From contig NZ_JBHRYJ010000009.1 in the NCBI RefSeq assembly GCF_042648965.1, forward strand, positions 45,282-109,281: a DNA stretch of 64,000 bases, written 5' to 3'. Shown here piece after piece: positions 7,865 through 16,943 of the stretch. Source of the DNA: Ferrovibrio xuzhouensis. Lineage in GTDB: Bacteria > Pseudomonadota > Alphaproteobacteria > Ferrovibrionales > Ferrovibrionaceae. The notes under the pieces are model-generated. The model had not been told where the DNA came from and did no database searches. It worked only from the letters and a program-made list of their open reading frames with translations. A program made the position numbers and the translations under genes. How positions within the stretch are numbered: position 1 is the first letter of the stretch; each line of letters starts with the position of its first letter.

Positions 7865-8548
7865 ATGATTCAACCGCCCGCCCTCCAGCAGCTCCGCAGC
7901 CAGGTCGCCCGCATCATCGGGCTGTCGCGCCACACAGCGGTTGCCATCTGCCCCACCGGGGTGGCTGAGATCGATGCCCGGCTGCCCGGCCGCGGTCTAG
8001 CCCTGGGCGCCATCCACGAATTCATCGGCGACCTGACCGCCATCACTGGCTTCCTGGCTGCGCTGCTTGGGCGCCACAAGGCGTTCCGGCAAGTCCTGTG
8101 GGTCACGCCCGATGCCAGCCTCTTCGCGCCCGGCCTGAGCCAGCTCGGCCTCGACCACCGGCGCCTGACCATTGCCTGGGCCCGGCGGCGTGACGACCGG
8201 CTCTGGGCGACCGAGGAAGGCCTCAGAGAGTTGGGCTATGGCGCCGTGGTGGCCGAAGCCGAAACCGTCGACCTGACCGCGAGCCGCCGCCTGCAGCTGG
8301 CCGCCGAGGCCTCGGGCAGCATCGGCTTCATCATCTGCCGTGACCGGCAACCATCGGCCGCCCTGACGCGATGGCTGGTCGAACCGGCGCGCAGCCAGGA
8401 TTGCAGCCCGCACTGGAAGCTGACCCTGGAGCGCTGCCGCGGGACTGAATCTGGAGGAACCTGGAAAATGGGATGGGACCATGCGTCGCTTTCTTTCCGT
8501 CTGGCTGCCGCGATGGCCTACCGACCGACTGAAGAAGCGGCTGAGTAA
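7865..8548 (+). CDS. imuA: ImuA, RecA-like mutasome accessory protein
   Basis: A 227-residue ImuA-family protein (M-I-Q-P-P-A-L-Q-Q-L-R start; G-L-A-L-G-A-I-H-E-F-I and V-L-W-V-T-P-D-A-S-L-F segments typical of the family). It has a RecA-like fold without a canonical Walker A motif. It acts with ImuB and DnaE2 in SOS-induced translesion synthesis. The frame also has an ATG at 7838, but that codon sits three bases after the SOS box, so 7865 is preferred. The 3' end overlaps imuB by 68 bases in another frame, which implies translational coupling. Confidence 0.88.
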   Translation: MIQPPALQQLRSQVARIIGLSRHTAVAICPTGVAEIDARLPGRGLALGAIHEFIGDLTAITGFLAALLGRHKAFRQVLWVTPDASLFAPGLSQLGLDHRRLTIAWARRRDDRLWATEEGLRELGYGAVVAEAETVDLTASRRLQLAAEASGSIGFIICRDRQPSAALTRWLVEPARSQDCSPHWKLTLERCRGTESGGTWKMGWDHASLSFRLAAAMAYRPTEEAAE

Positions 8549-9941
8549 CCAGCCCCTCGGCCCGCTGGCGCTGATCCAGACGACCGCCAACACAGCCCGG
8601 CTCTTTGCCGTCAACACCATGGCTGCCCGGATGTGTCTGGCGCCCGACATGACGCTCGCCGATGCCATGGCGCTGGTCCCGGCGCTCGGTACCGCTCCGG
8701 CCGATCCGCAGGGCGACCTAGCGGCGCTCGAGCGGCTGGCCGACTGGTGCGGCCGCTATTCGCCCTGGGTCGCAACGGACGGCGCGGACGGCCTCATCCT
8801 GGACATCACCGGCGTGCCACACCTCTTCGGCGGCGAAGACGCCATGCTCGACAAGGTGCGGCAGGGTTTCCGGCAGATGCAGGTGATTGCCCGCTGTGCC
8901 ATGGCTGACTCTCCGGCCGCCGCCTGGGCCTGGGCGCATCATGACGGCGGCGGCGTGTTGCCCAGCCGCCCGGACTGCCTGGAACCGCTTAAGCAACTTC
9001 CTGTTGCTGCCCTGCGCATCGACACAAGGCTCGCCGACAGCCTGAACACGCTCGGCCTGAAGACCGTCGGCGCCATCGCCAATCTGCCGCGGGCGCCATT
9101 GGTCAAACGTTTCGGCCCGCAGTTGCTCGACCGGCTCGACTGCCTGCTCATCCGCCGCGAAGAGCCCATTTCGCCACGGCAGCAACCGGCGCCGTGGCGC
9201 AGCCGGGCCCATCTTGCCGAGCCCATCTCCACCCGTGAGGCCATCGAGCAGATGCTGGATCAGTTGCTGGAGACCCTGTGTCCGCTGCTCGAGCAGGAGC
9301 ATCTCGGCGCCCGGCAGCTGGCGCTGCATGCCTACCGCGTCGACGGCGACGTGCAGACCATCCGCATCGGCACCTCGGCACCGAGCCGCAATCCGAAGCA
9401 TCTCGCCCGGCTGTTCCGGAACCCGCTGGATGGCATCATGCCGGGCTTCGGCTTTGAGACCTTCGTCCTCGAGGCAGCGGCGGCCGACCCGTTCTCGGCC
9501 GAGCAGGCGAACCTGGAAGGCACACATCAGAGCGGTAGCGGCTTCGCGCAGCTCGTCGACCGGCTGCAGGCCCGGCTCGGCGACCGGGCTGTGTTTCGTT
9601 ACGAACCGGTGCAGCGCCGGACACCCGAGGCCTCGGTCGTCCGGCTGACGCCGACCGCGCGCTCGCGGGAAGAGATGCCCGACCTTGAGCCGCGGCCGCA
9701 GCGCCTGATGGCGCAGCCGGAAAGTATCGAGATGGACAGCACCGGCGAGGCCTTCACCTGGCGCCGCATCCGGCGGCGTATTGCCCTGCTCGATGGCCCG
9801 GAGCGTATCCGCGGCGAGTGGGCGCCAGACGGTATGGATGTGGTCTCACGAGACTATTTCCGCATCGAGGATGAGGTCGGCCGCCGGTACTGGGTTTATC
9901 GCAGCCAGGAAGGCTGGTTTATGCAGGGGATGTTTTCATGA
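8481..9941 (+). CDS. imuB: ImuB, catalytically inactive Y-family polymerase homologue
   Basis: A 486-residue ImuB. The N-terminus (M-R-R-F-L-S-V-W-L-P-R-W-P-T-D-R) and L-D-I-T-G-V-P-H-L-F-G-G-E near residue 107 are family hallmarks. The first catalytic aspartate of true Y-family polymerases is absent, as expected for ImuB, which acts as a hub linking ImuA, DnaE2 and the beta clamp. The C-terminal R-I-R-G-E-W and Y-W-V-Y-R segments are conserved in the family. dnaE2 normally follows directly, but here the next 15 kb are unrelated genes. Confidence 0.93.
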   Translation: MRRFLSVWLPRWPTDRLKKRLSNQPLGPLALIQTTANTARLFAVNTMAARMCLAPDMTLADAMALVPALGTAPADPQGDLAALERLADWCGRYSPWVATDGADGLILDITGVPHLFGGEDAMLDKVRQGFRQMQVIARCAMADSPAAAWAWAHHDGGGVLPSRPDCLEPLKQLPVAALRIDTRLADSLNTLGLKTVGAIANLPRAPLVKRFGPQLLDRLDCLLIRREEPISPRQQPAPWRSRAHLAEPISTREAIEQMLDQLLETLCPLLEQEHLGARQLALHAYRVDGDVQTIRIGTSAPSRNPKHLARLFRNPLDGIMPGFGFETFVLEAAAADPFSAEQANLEGTHQSGSGFAQLVDRLQARLGDRAVFRYEPVQRRTPEASVVRLTPTARSREEMPDLEPRPQRLMAQPESIEMDSTGEAFTWRRIRRRIALLDGPERIRGEWAPDGMDVVSRDYFRIEDEVGRRYWVYRSQEGWFMQGMFS

Positions 9942-10018
9942 ACCGGGGGCGACATCAGCTCTCGTAACGGAATTCCGTGCGTATCGGCGCTTTTCCGTTC
10001 CCCGGCAACAAAAGTCCA

Positions 10019-11008
10019 TCATGGCAGTAGGACGGCGGCCCCGACCGTTTTACGGCTTTCGAGATCAATATGGGCCTGGCGCACGTCCGCCAGCTTGTAT
10101 CGCCGATTGATGTCGGCCTTTACATCTCCACGCCGGACCGCGGCAGCGTAGGTCTCCGCAGAGGTCCGAAGCTCCTCCGTCGTGATCGTAAAGCTGCGTA
10201 GTGTCGGACGGCAGATAGAGTGGCTTTTGGCGTGCAGTATCTGCAGGTTGAAAGCCTCAACATCCCCCGATGCCGTACCGTAATTGATGGCCATGCCTCT
10301 GACTCGCAGGCATTTCAGGGACGGCAGAAATACATCCTTGCCAACGGCATCATAGACCACATGCACGCCTTCACCTGCCGTCAGATCCAGAACGCGCTCT
10401 TCAAAGCGCTCCGCCCGGTAATTGATGACGTGATGACATCCGGCATCCTGAGCAACCCTGACCTTTTCGTCGCTGCCAACCGTACCGATTACTTCGGCGC
10501 CCAGCGCCCGGCCCCAGGCACTGAGAATCAACCCCATGCCACCCGCGGCGGCGTGAACCAGTATCTTGTCGCCAGCTTGCACCTTGTACAGTCGATGCAG
10601 CAGGTATTCTGCCGTCATGCCGCGCAGAAGCGTCCCCGCCGCCTGCTCGACATTCAGCCCATCCGGAATTGGCAGGGCACGCGCTGCAGGGACATTGCGT
10701 ATAGTGGTATACGCTCCCGGCATGAGATAGGTGACCGCCTGACCGACAGAGAAGCCGGAAACTCCAGGCCCGATCGACTCCACGATACCGGCGCCCTGGG
10801 ACCCTAAAATGACTGGAAAGCTGTCGGTCTGTGTCGGCCCATGCGCGCCCTGCCTCTGATAAATGTCTGCATAGTTAAGACCGATTGCCTCCTGGACAAT
10901 GCGAAGCTCCCCCGGGCCGGGCTCCTGGATATCGATGTTCTCCAACTCGAGGACCTCGGGTCCACCGTGCCGGTGGGCCAGAACTGCAGGCGACGTCAAT
11001 GCAGGCAT
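10019..11008 (-). CDS. Quinone oxidoreductase family (zinc-less MDR) protein
   Basis: A 329-residue medium-chain reductase, last gene of the seven-gene minus operon. It has the quinone oxidoreductase N-terminus (E-V-L-E-L-E-N-I-D-I, then G-L-N-Y-A-D-I-Y-Q-R-Q-G) and the NADPH-binding segment H-A-A-A-G-G-M-G-L near residue 152. Structural zinc cysteines are absent, as in the QOR group. The frame is open 189 bases upstream into the crotonase gene, but homology starts at M-P-A-L-T-S-P. In this operon it may reduce an enoyl or acryloyl intermediate; this is inference. Confidence 0.88.
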   Translation of the reverse strand: MPALTSPAVLAHRHGGPEVLELENIDIQEPGPGELRIVQEAIGLNYADIYQRQGAHGPTQTDSFPVILGSQGAGIVESIGPGVSGFSVGQAVTYLMPGAYTTIRNVPAARALPIPDGLNVEQAAGTLLRGMTAEYLLHRLYKVQAGDKILVHAAAGGMGLILSAWGRALGAEVIGTVGSDEKVRVAQDAGCHHVINYRAERFEERVLDLTAGEGVHVVYDAVGKDVFLPSLKCLRVRGMAINYGTASGDVEAFNLQILHAKSHSICRPTLRSFTITTEELRTSAETYAAAVRRGDVKADINRRYKLADVRQAHIDLESRKTVGAAVLLP

Positions 11009-11036
11009 GTGAGCTCCGAAGGATTGGGTAATTTTG

Positions 11037-11840
11037 CTATTTGCCCTGAAATTGCGGCTTCCGCTTCTCCATGAAAGCCCGGCGGCCTTCCTGGTAGTCC
11101 GCGCTATCGAAGCAGCGTACAACGAGCTTCGCGACTTCGCTCGATTCCGGGTCCGCGGAATATTTCTCGAAAACCCGAATGGCTGCCTTCGCGGCATGCA
11201 CCGTCAGCGGCGCATTGCCCGCCACTATCCCTGCGTAATCCGAGACAAAGGCCTGCAGAGCGTCGGAAGCAACAATCTGATTAATCAGGCCGACACGCAG
11301 AGCTTCATCGGCATCCAGCTTCCTGCCACTGAACAGCATGTCTTTGGCGGTTGACGGTCCGACCAGACGCGCAAGAGCGGCCAGTCCTTCATATTCATAG
11401 CCAAGCCCCAGCTTGGCCGCCGGGATGGCGAACTTTGAGTCCGGAGTCGCGAAGCGGATATCCGCCGTCAGGGCAATGGCGAGCCCACCACCCACGCAAA
11501 ACCCCTCAATCATAGCAATCAGCGGCTTTGTCAGGCTCTGCAGCGCCTTGCGGCCCCGGCTAGACACCACACCATATCGAACCTGCTGCTCGGCGTTGGC
11601 CCGGCTTTTTTCGAATTCTGATATGTCCGCCCCCGAAGCAAATGCCTTGCCGCCCGCACCGTGCATGACAACGACACGAACATCAGAACGCTGTTCAAAG
11701 GTCTCCGCTGCATCCGCAATACCGTCCCACATCTCAAGAGACACGGCATTTCGGCGTTCGGGCTGATTTATGGTCAGCCAGCCAACACCGCCTCTGATCT
11801 CGGCGAGTATCTTGGTCGTCTTAAGCTCGACTGTCGTCAT
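11037..11840 (-). CDS. Enoyl-CoA hydratase/isomerase family protein (crotonase 1)
   Basis: A 267-residue crotonase. The oxyanion-hole segments F-A-S-G-A-D-I-S-E-F (near residue 70) and G-F-C-V-G-G-G-L-A-I-A (near 116) are intact. The usual catalytic Glu of the P-E-x-x-L-G motif is replaced: the sequence reads I-P-A-A-K-L-G-L-G-Y near residue 144. It may therefore be an isomerase, hydrolase or decarboxylase rather than a hydratase. It lies 26 bases after the CaiB gene and 28 before the QOR gene, in one operon. Confidence 0.87.
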   Translation of the reverse strand: MTTVELKTTKILAEIRGGVGWLTINQPERRNAVSLEMWDGIADAAETFEQRSDVRVVVMHGAGGKAFASGADISEFEKSRANAEQQVRYGVVSSRGRKALQSLTKPLIAMIEGFCVGGGLAIALTADIRFATPDSKFAIPAAKLGLGYEYEGLAALARLVGPSTAKDMLFSGRKLDADEALRVGLINQIVASDALQAFVSDYAGIVAGNAPLTVHAAKAAIRVFEKYSADPESSEVAKLVVRCFDSADYQEGRRAFMEKRKPQFQGK

Positions 11841-11866
11841 CGGAGCACCCTTCCCATCGAAGGCAT

Positions 11867-13036
11867 TCAGACTACCCCGCCGCCTTTCAGTTGCTCAATG
11901 GCCGCCTTGTCATATCCGAGCTCCATCAGTATCTCATCGGTATGCTGCCCCTTGGCGGGTGTGGGGGTCTCTATGGCGCTCTTGGAGCGAGACATGATAA
12001 TGGGCTGCCCGACCAGATGTATCTCGCCAAGATCAGGGTGCATGACCGGCTGCGCAAGCTTGAGGTGCTGTACCTGCGGGTCGGCGAAGACTTCGTCTAC
12101 AGCGTAAATGGGACCGCTAGGCACACCCGCCGCCGCAAATATTTTCATCCAATCCGCTGAAGACTTACCCTTCGTCTGCTCGCTTATAGCATCGTTCAGC
12201 GCCTTGCGGTTTTCCGACCGCGATTTGCTATCGGAAAACCTCGGCTCTTCGGCCAGGTGCTTAGCATCAATTGCCTTGCAGAACTTCTTCCACATCGGCT
12301 GGCCCGCCACAGCGATATTGATGTAGCCGTTTGCCGTCTGGAAGACGCCCGTCGGAATAGCAGTCGGATGGTCGTTTCCGGCCTGTTGCGGGACCTCCTT
12401 GTCCATCAGCCAGCGGGTCGCCTGGAAATCCAGCAGCGCCACCTGTGCCTGAAGCAAAGACGTCTGCACCCACTGGCCTTCACCCGACACTTCTCGCTCC
12501 AGAAGCGCCGTCAAAATGCCAAGGGCGCAATACAGTCCCGCCCCCAGGTCGGCGATCGGAATGCCAACCCGGACCGGCCCCTGACCCGGAAGGCCGGTTA
12601 CCGACATAAGCCCGCCCATGCCCTGAGCGACCTGGTCGAAACCCGGAAGCTTCGCGTAAGGACCAGTTTGCCCGAAACCGGAGATGCTCGCATAGACAAG
12701 GCGGGGATTTATCGCTCGTGCCGCCTCATATCCGATACCAAGGCGCTCCTTCACGTCCGGCCGGAAATTCTCGACGAGAACATCGGCCTTTTCGATCAGG
12801 CGCCGCATGATGTCAGCTGCCTTCGGGTCCTTCAGATTGAGGGTCAGGCTCCGCTTGTTCCGGTGCAGGTTCTGGAAATCCGAGCTAACCCGGGACCCGA
12901 ACATCCCGTCCTCTTCAATCGCCTCGACCTTGATAACTTTGGCGCCCCAATCCGCCAGCTGCCGTACAGCCGTCGGCCCTGACCGAATCCGACTCAGGTC
13001 GATAACGGTAAAACGCTCCAGAGCTTTTGCATGCAT
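11867..13036 (-). CDS. CaiB/BaiF-family (class III) CoA-transferase
   Basis: A 389-residue class III CoA-transferase. The catalytic aspartate is D163 in I-P-I-A-D-L-G-A-G. N-terminal S-R-I-R-S-G-P-T-A-V-R-Q-L-A-D-W-G-A and V-E-N-F-R-P-D-V are family signatures. The open frame begins 75 bases further upstream, but homology starts at M-H-A-K-A-L-E-R-F. It probably activates the imported acid as its CoA thioester for the two crotonases in the operon. The acid and the CoA donor are not known. Confidence 0.9.
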   Translation of the reverse strand: MHAKALERFTVIDLSRIRSGPTAVRQLADWGAKVIKVEAIEEDGMFGSRVSSDFQNLHRNKRSLTLNLKDPKAADIMRRLIEKADVLVENFRPDVKERLGIGYEAARAINPRLVYASISGFGQTGPYAKLPGFDQVAQGMGGLMSVTGLPGQGPVRVGIPIADLGAGLYCALGILTALLEREVSGEGQWVQTSLLQAQVALLDFQATRWLMDKEVPQQAGNDHPTAIPTGVFQTANGYINIAVAGQPMWKKFCKAIDAKHLAEEPRFSDSKSRSENRKALNDAISEQTKGKSSADWMKIFAAAGVPSGPIYAVDEVFADPQVQHLKLAQPVMHPDLGEIHLVGQPIIMSRSKSAIETPTPAKGQHTDEILMELGYDKAAIEQLKGGGVV

Positions 13037-13049
13037 TCTGCTCACCCAA

Positions 13050-14117
13050 TCAATTCGGAATTGGCACAATTCTGCTCGGCTGGATTGCCAGCCAGACAGA
13101 TTCATTGACATTGAAGACTTTGACGGCCGGGGCCGACACCCTCAGCTTCAGACAGCTTCCCCTGGGCTTGATGACATAGTCCCAGCTCTCACCAAGGAAG
13201 CAGCGGCTGATAACATCGCTCTCAAGAACAAGGTCCCCGGTTCCGGTTGGGGCCGCCTTCATGACATCGATATTCTGCGGCCGCAGAGATGCTGTGAATT
13301 CCACGGCGACAGGCCGGTCGGCAAGTGCGCAGACCGGCAACGAAAAGCCGTCAAATGTCGCCTGTTCCCCCTCGAGCCGCCCGTCGACCATGTTTGTTCG
13401 ACCAATGAAATTGGCCACGAACTTGGTCTGTGGTTTCGTATAAACCGTAAACGGATCGGCTACCTGCTCAATGCGCCCCTGGTTCATCACGGCCACCCTG
13501 TCGGAAATTGCCATCGCCTCCGACTGGTCATGAGTGACATAGACGGTGGTCATATGGAATTCGTCGTGCAGGCGGCGAATCTCATTCCGCATCTCCTCCC
13601 GGAGATTCGCATCAAGATTGGACAGTGGCTCATCCAGAAGCAGGACCTCCGGCTCCACGACGATAGAGCGGGCGAGCGCAACCCGCTGCTGCTGGCCACC
13701 CGAAAGCTCGTTCGGATACCGGTCCGCCAGCTTCTCCAGATGCACAATATCAAGGATTTTCCCGATCCGGCCCTTCATCGAAGTGGCGTCAATCTTTCGC
13801 ATCTTCAAGCCGAAGGCGACATTCTCGTAAACCGTCATATTCGGCCAGATGGCATAGCTCTGGAATATCATCGACATGCCACGATGTTCAGGCGGCACAA
13901 TTTTGCTACCTGCCGACAAGACGCGGCCGTTCATGACAATCTCACCAGCCGTCGGCTCGATGAACCCCGCAATCATCCGGAGCGTCGTCGTCTTGCCACA
14001 GCCGGAAGGCCCCAGTAATGAGACGAACTCGCCCTTTTGCAGATGAAGGTCTATGCCATTTACTGCCGTGAACGAAGCGTACGACTTCGTCAGCTTGTTC
14101 AGCGCAAGCTTTTCCAT
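13050..14117 (-). CDS. ABC importer ATP-binding protein
   Basis: A 355-residue ATPase of the PotA/FbpC type. It has Walker A GPSGCGKTT (residues 36-44), Q-loop, signature L-S-G-G-Q-Q-Q-R near 137, Walker B L-L-L-D-E-P-L-S-N-L-D and switch His in V-Y-V-T-H-D. A C-terminal TOBE-like regulatory region follows residue 235. It powers the permease encoded immediately upstream, whose stop codon touches this start. Substrate assignment depends on the binding protein, which does not look iron-specific. Confidence 0.92.
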   Translation of the reverse strand: MEKLALNKLTKSYASFTAVNGIDLHLQKGEFVSLLGPSGCGKTTTLRMIAGFIEPTAGEIVMNGRVLSAGSKIVPPEHRGMSMIFQSYAIWPNMTVYENVAFGLKMRKIDATSMKGRIGKILDIVHLEKLADRYPNELSGGQQQRVALARSIVVEPEVLLLDEPLSNLDANLREEMRNEIRRLHDEFHMTTVYVTHDQSEAMAISDRVAVMNQGRIEQVADPFTVYTKPQTKFVANFIGRTNMVDGRLEGEQATFDGFSLPVCALADRPVAVEFTASLRPQNIDVMKAAPTGTGDLVLESDVISRCFLGESWDYVIKPRGSCLKLRVSAPAVKVFNVNESVWLAIQPSRIVPIPN

Positions 14118-15847
14118 CAGTTTCTCCGAAGCATAAAATCACGGCCCAGCAGCTTCATACCCACACCAACGACAGCGGTAGTGACAATCAGCAGGACGAC
14201 ACCCATCGCCGCCAGAATTTCGTAGTGACCTTGTTCGCTGAGGTCGAGGGTGAGTACCGAGATGACCCGGCTCTCTGGACCAGACAGGAATATCGCCGTC
14301 GATAGCTCGCGGGTGCAGATTATGAAGACAAGAATCCAGGCCCCCAGAAGCGTCTTTTTCAGTAGCGGCAGAACCACCTTGGTAACAACGGTAAACCGGC
14401 CACCACCGAGAATTCGGACGGCTTCTTCAAGCTCCGGGTGCAGGCCCCGCACGCCAGATGCCGCGGTCGCGAATGCAATCGGCATGAAGCGGGTGATAAA
14501 CGCCACAACGATAAGCGTTCCCGTCCCGTAGAGCTGAAATGGCGGCCCCGCATATGCGGCGTAGAAGCAGATGGCCAGAACAATGCCGGGGACTGCAAAT
14601 GGCGCCATCGTCAGGCCTGTCAGGATTGCCCCACCCGGCAACAGGCGGCGATGGACGATGTATGCGATGGAGAAGCCGAGCGCGCAGCACGCCGTCGCAG
14701 TCACGCCCGAGTAGCTGAAGGTGTTCCAGATGGACTGCCTGACAGTCATCTGCTCGAACAGGATGTAGTGAAAATTCGCCAGCGTCAGGTTGTCCAGGGA
14801 CAAGCCCTGGCCCCAGGCCCGTGCAAACGATGTCTGGACGAGGACGAATAGCGGCAGGATGACCGAGACAAGGGATATGAAGGACGCATACGCGAATATC
14901 GGCCAGCGCCAGAAGCCGAGGCGAACCCGGCGCCGCTCTCCGCCTTTGCCGCTGACGGAGACATATCCGCGGCGTGCCAGCATGAGACGCTGAAGCACAA
15001 GAAGAACCACCGTGATGCCGACCAGTGGCATTGAGAACGCGGCAGCGACCTCAATGCGGAGCGGGTATTGGAAGAATACGCTGAGCTGGGTTGTGACTAC
15101 GTTGAAGCGGGCCGGAATGGCAATCAGCGCGGGCGTCCCGTAGAGCGCCATCGCCTCCAGAAACACGATAATCAGCGCGCCGAGTATTGCGGGAAGAGCC
15201 AAAGGCAACGTCACCTGGAGGGTTGTGCGCAAGGTCCCGGCGCCGTGGATGGCAGCGGCTTCTTCCATCTCTGAAGAAATGAGGTCCAACGCCGACGACG
15301 TGAAAATGTAGACCAGCGGATAAACATAGATGGCAATAACGAATGCGAGACCCCAGAAGCTGAAGACATTGAAGGGACCGGCATCCATTCCGGTGACCAG
15401 CATCCACGCTCGGTTCAGCCAGCCCGCGTTAGGCCCGGCAAGCAAAATCCAGCCGATGGCGCCGAGAAACGGGGGAATGATGAAGGCCGCCAGGACATTC
15501 ACATGCATGAAGCCACGCCATGGCATGTCCGTTCGGGAAACCGCCCAAGCCAAGGGCACCCCCATTGCGCCGGAGATTACCGCGACCGCCGTGGCGAGCT
15601 GAAGTGTGTTGGTGAACGCCTGGATATGCCGCGCCCGCCCGAAAGCGGCGACGAAATTGGCGAATGTCCACCCACCGGTCCGGGGAACCTGGAAACTGTC
15701 GATTAAAAGTCGCGCCAGGGGATTTGCAACGAGCGCGACCAGGACGACCGCAACGGCAATCCACACCAGGACCATCGGGTCCAGGAAGAAGCGCCGCGCT
15801 TTGGGCGCGGCGCTTCTCATACCATCTACGCCAAGTTCGGTGGCCAT
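14117..15847 (-). CDS. ABC importer permease, fused double unit (FbpB type)
   Basis: A 576-residue permease with about twelve membrane spans, made of two homologous halves fused in one chain, as in FbpB-type iron and related importers. Each half has an EAA-like loop: E-E-A-A-A-I-H-G-A-G-T-L near residue 205 and E-E-A-V-R-I-L-G-G-G-R-F near 485. It is encoded 9 bases after the binding protein and overlaps the ATPase gene start by one base, so translation of the three parts is probably coupled. Confidence 0.92.
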   Translation of the reverse strand: MATELGVDGMRSAAPKARRFFLDPMVLVWIAVAVVLVALVANPLARLLIDSFQVPRTGGWTFANFVAAFGRARHIQAFTNTLQLATAVAVISGAMGVPLAWAVSRTDMPWRGFMHVNVLAAFIIPPFLGAIGWILLAGPNAGWLNRAWMLVTGMDAGPFNVFSFWGLAFVIAIYVYPLVYIFTSSALDLISSEMEEAAAIHGAGTLRTTLQVTLPLALPAILGALIIVFLEAMALYGTPALIAIPARFNVVTTQLSVFFQYPLRIEVAAAFSMPLVGITVVLLVLQRLMLARRGYVSVSGKGGERRRVRLGFWRWPIFAYASFISLVSVILPLFVLVQTSFARAWGQGLSLDNLTLANFHYILFEQMTVRQSIWNTFSYSGVTATACCALGFSIAYIVHRRLLPGGAILTGLTMAPFAVPGIVLAICFYAAYAGPPFQLYGTGTLIVVAFITRFMPIAFATAASGVRGLHPELEEAVRILGGGRFTVVTKVVLPLLKKTLLGAWILVFIICTRELSTAIFLSGPESRVISVLTLDLSEQGHYEILAAMGVVLLIVTTAVVGVGMKLLGRDFMLRRN

Positions 15848-15856
15848 TTGGCGATC

Positions 15857-16894
15857 TCAGATGCCGAACAGGTCGCGCCAGTCTTCGGTGACCTCCGGAA
15901 TGCCGGTAACCACCTCCTCAACTGAAGGTCGAATGGTCTTCATCTGGTCGAGCGGCAGGACACCTGGCCGTACCTTCGTGTCGGGCCGTAGCGGCGTTCC
16001 GAATTCGGCAGCTGTGATGTCTGCCACTTCTGAACCCCACAGGAATTCCAGAAACAGCTTTGATGCGTTGGGATGCGGCGCGTTCGCCATGATGGACGAC
16101 GGCGATGCCATCAGGACGGACCCTTCGGACGGGTACGAGACTCCAATCGGATTCCCTCGGGAGGCCTGATATTGCGCCAAAGCGCCCGGACCTGCCGCAA
16201 CGCTACGCTCACCGGAGGCGGTGGCCGTGACCGTATCGATGATGGATCGGCCAACCTGCGGTTTGATGGCCGCCAGCTTCTTGAAATAATCCCAGCCGTA
16301 GAGCTTCTTCATCTGCACGACCCAGGTGCCGACGAAGCCGGAGAAGCCGGGATGGCCGACCGACACCTGATTGGTCCATTTCGGATCGATCAGTTCCTTC
16401 CACGACTTCGGGGCGTCTGCAGCCTTCACTTTATCGGTGTTGTAGAGGATCGCGATGAAGGTTGCGGATGTAATGATAAACTGGTTGTCCGGATCCACAT
16501 TCCGGAACCGCGGATCGATTTCGCTGGCGTTCGATGGCTCGTAGGACATCAGAAGCTTGCGCTTCTTCAGATCGACATAGTGCCCCAAGTCTGTTGACGC
16601 AAAGACGTCGCAGTTCGCCACCTTCGACTGCAGGTCCTGGTTTAGGCGCTGGAAGGCCACCTGCGCCGTGGTCCGGACAACATTCACCTTCACGCCCGGG
16701 TATTTCTCGGTAAAGGCCCTTCCAATTTTCTCGGCGGTCTCCGAGGTGATGTGAACGATGTACCAGGTCAGCTCACCTTCCTTTTTTGCGGCTTCATAGA
16801 GCACGCCGGAAGCTTTGCCTTGCGCAAGCGCCAGGCTCGGCAGGAAAATGCCGACGGCGGTCGTCCCCAGGAACTGGCGGCGGTCGAGTTTCAT
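15857..16894 (-). CDS. ABC importer periplasmic binding protein (FbpA/AfuA-like fold)
   Basis: A 345-residue extracellular solute-binding protein. The start at M-K-L-D-R-R-Q-F-L-G is chosen because GAGGAAA precedes it; the frame is open 117 bases further. The R-R-Q-F-L-G motif suggests Tat export, with cleavage after A-L-A. The fold markers I-L-Y-N-T-D-K-V and P-K-S-W-K-E-L resemble FbpA/AfuA proteins. The adjacent Tyr-Tyr pair used by FbpA to bind iron is not seen; the corresponding stretch reads G-P-G-A-L-A-Q-Y-Q. With CoA-transferase and crotonases around it, an organic anion is a likelier ligand than iron. Confidence 0.88.
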   Translation of the reverse strand: MKLDRRQFLGTTAVGIFLPSLALAQGKASGVLYEAAKKEGELTWYIVHITSETAEKIGRAFTEKYPGVKVNVVRTTAQVAFQRLNQDLQSKVANCDVFASTDLGHYVDLKKRKLLMSYEPSNASEIDPRFRNVDPDNQFIITSATFIAILYNTDKVKAADAPKSWKELIDPKWTNQVSVGHPGFSGFVGTWVVQMKKLYGWDYFKKLAAIKPQVGRSIIDTVTATASGERSVAAGPGALAQYQASRGNPIGVSYPSEGSVLMASPSSIMANAPHPNASKLFLEFLWGSEVADITAAEFGTPLRPDTKVRPGVLPLDQMKTIRPSVEEVVTGIPEVTEDWRDLFGI

Positions 16895-16943
16895 TGTGTT
16901 TCCTCCATTTATCCGGCGACCTTTTGTGGCCACTCGGTGATTT

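Noticed and set aside
13050..16894. Naming the ABC importer fbpABC (iron)
   Set aside because: The iron-binding tyrosine pair is not seen and the operon is catabolic, so the gene symbols would mislead.
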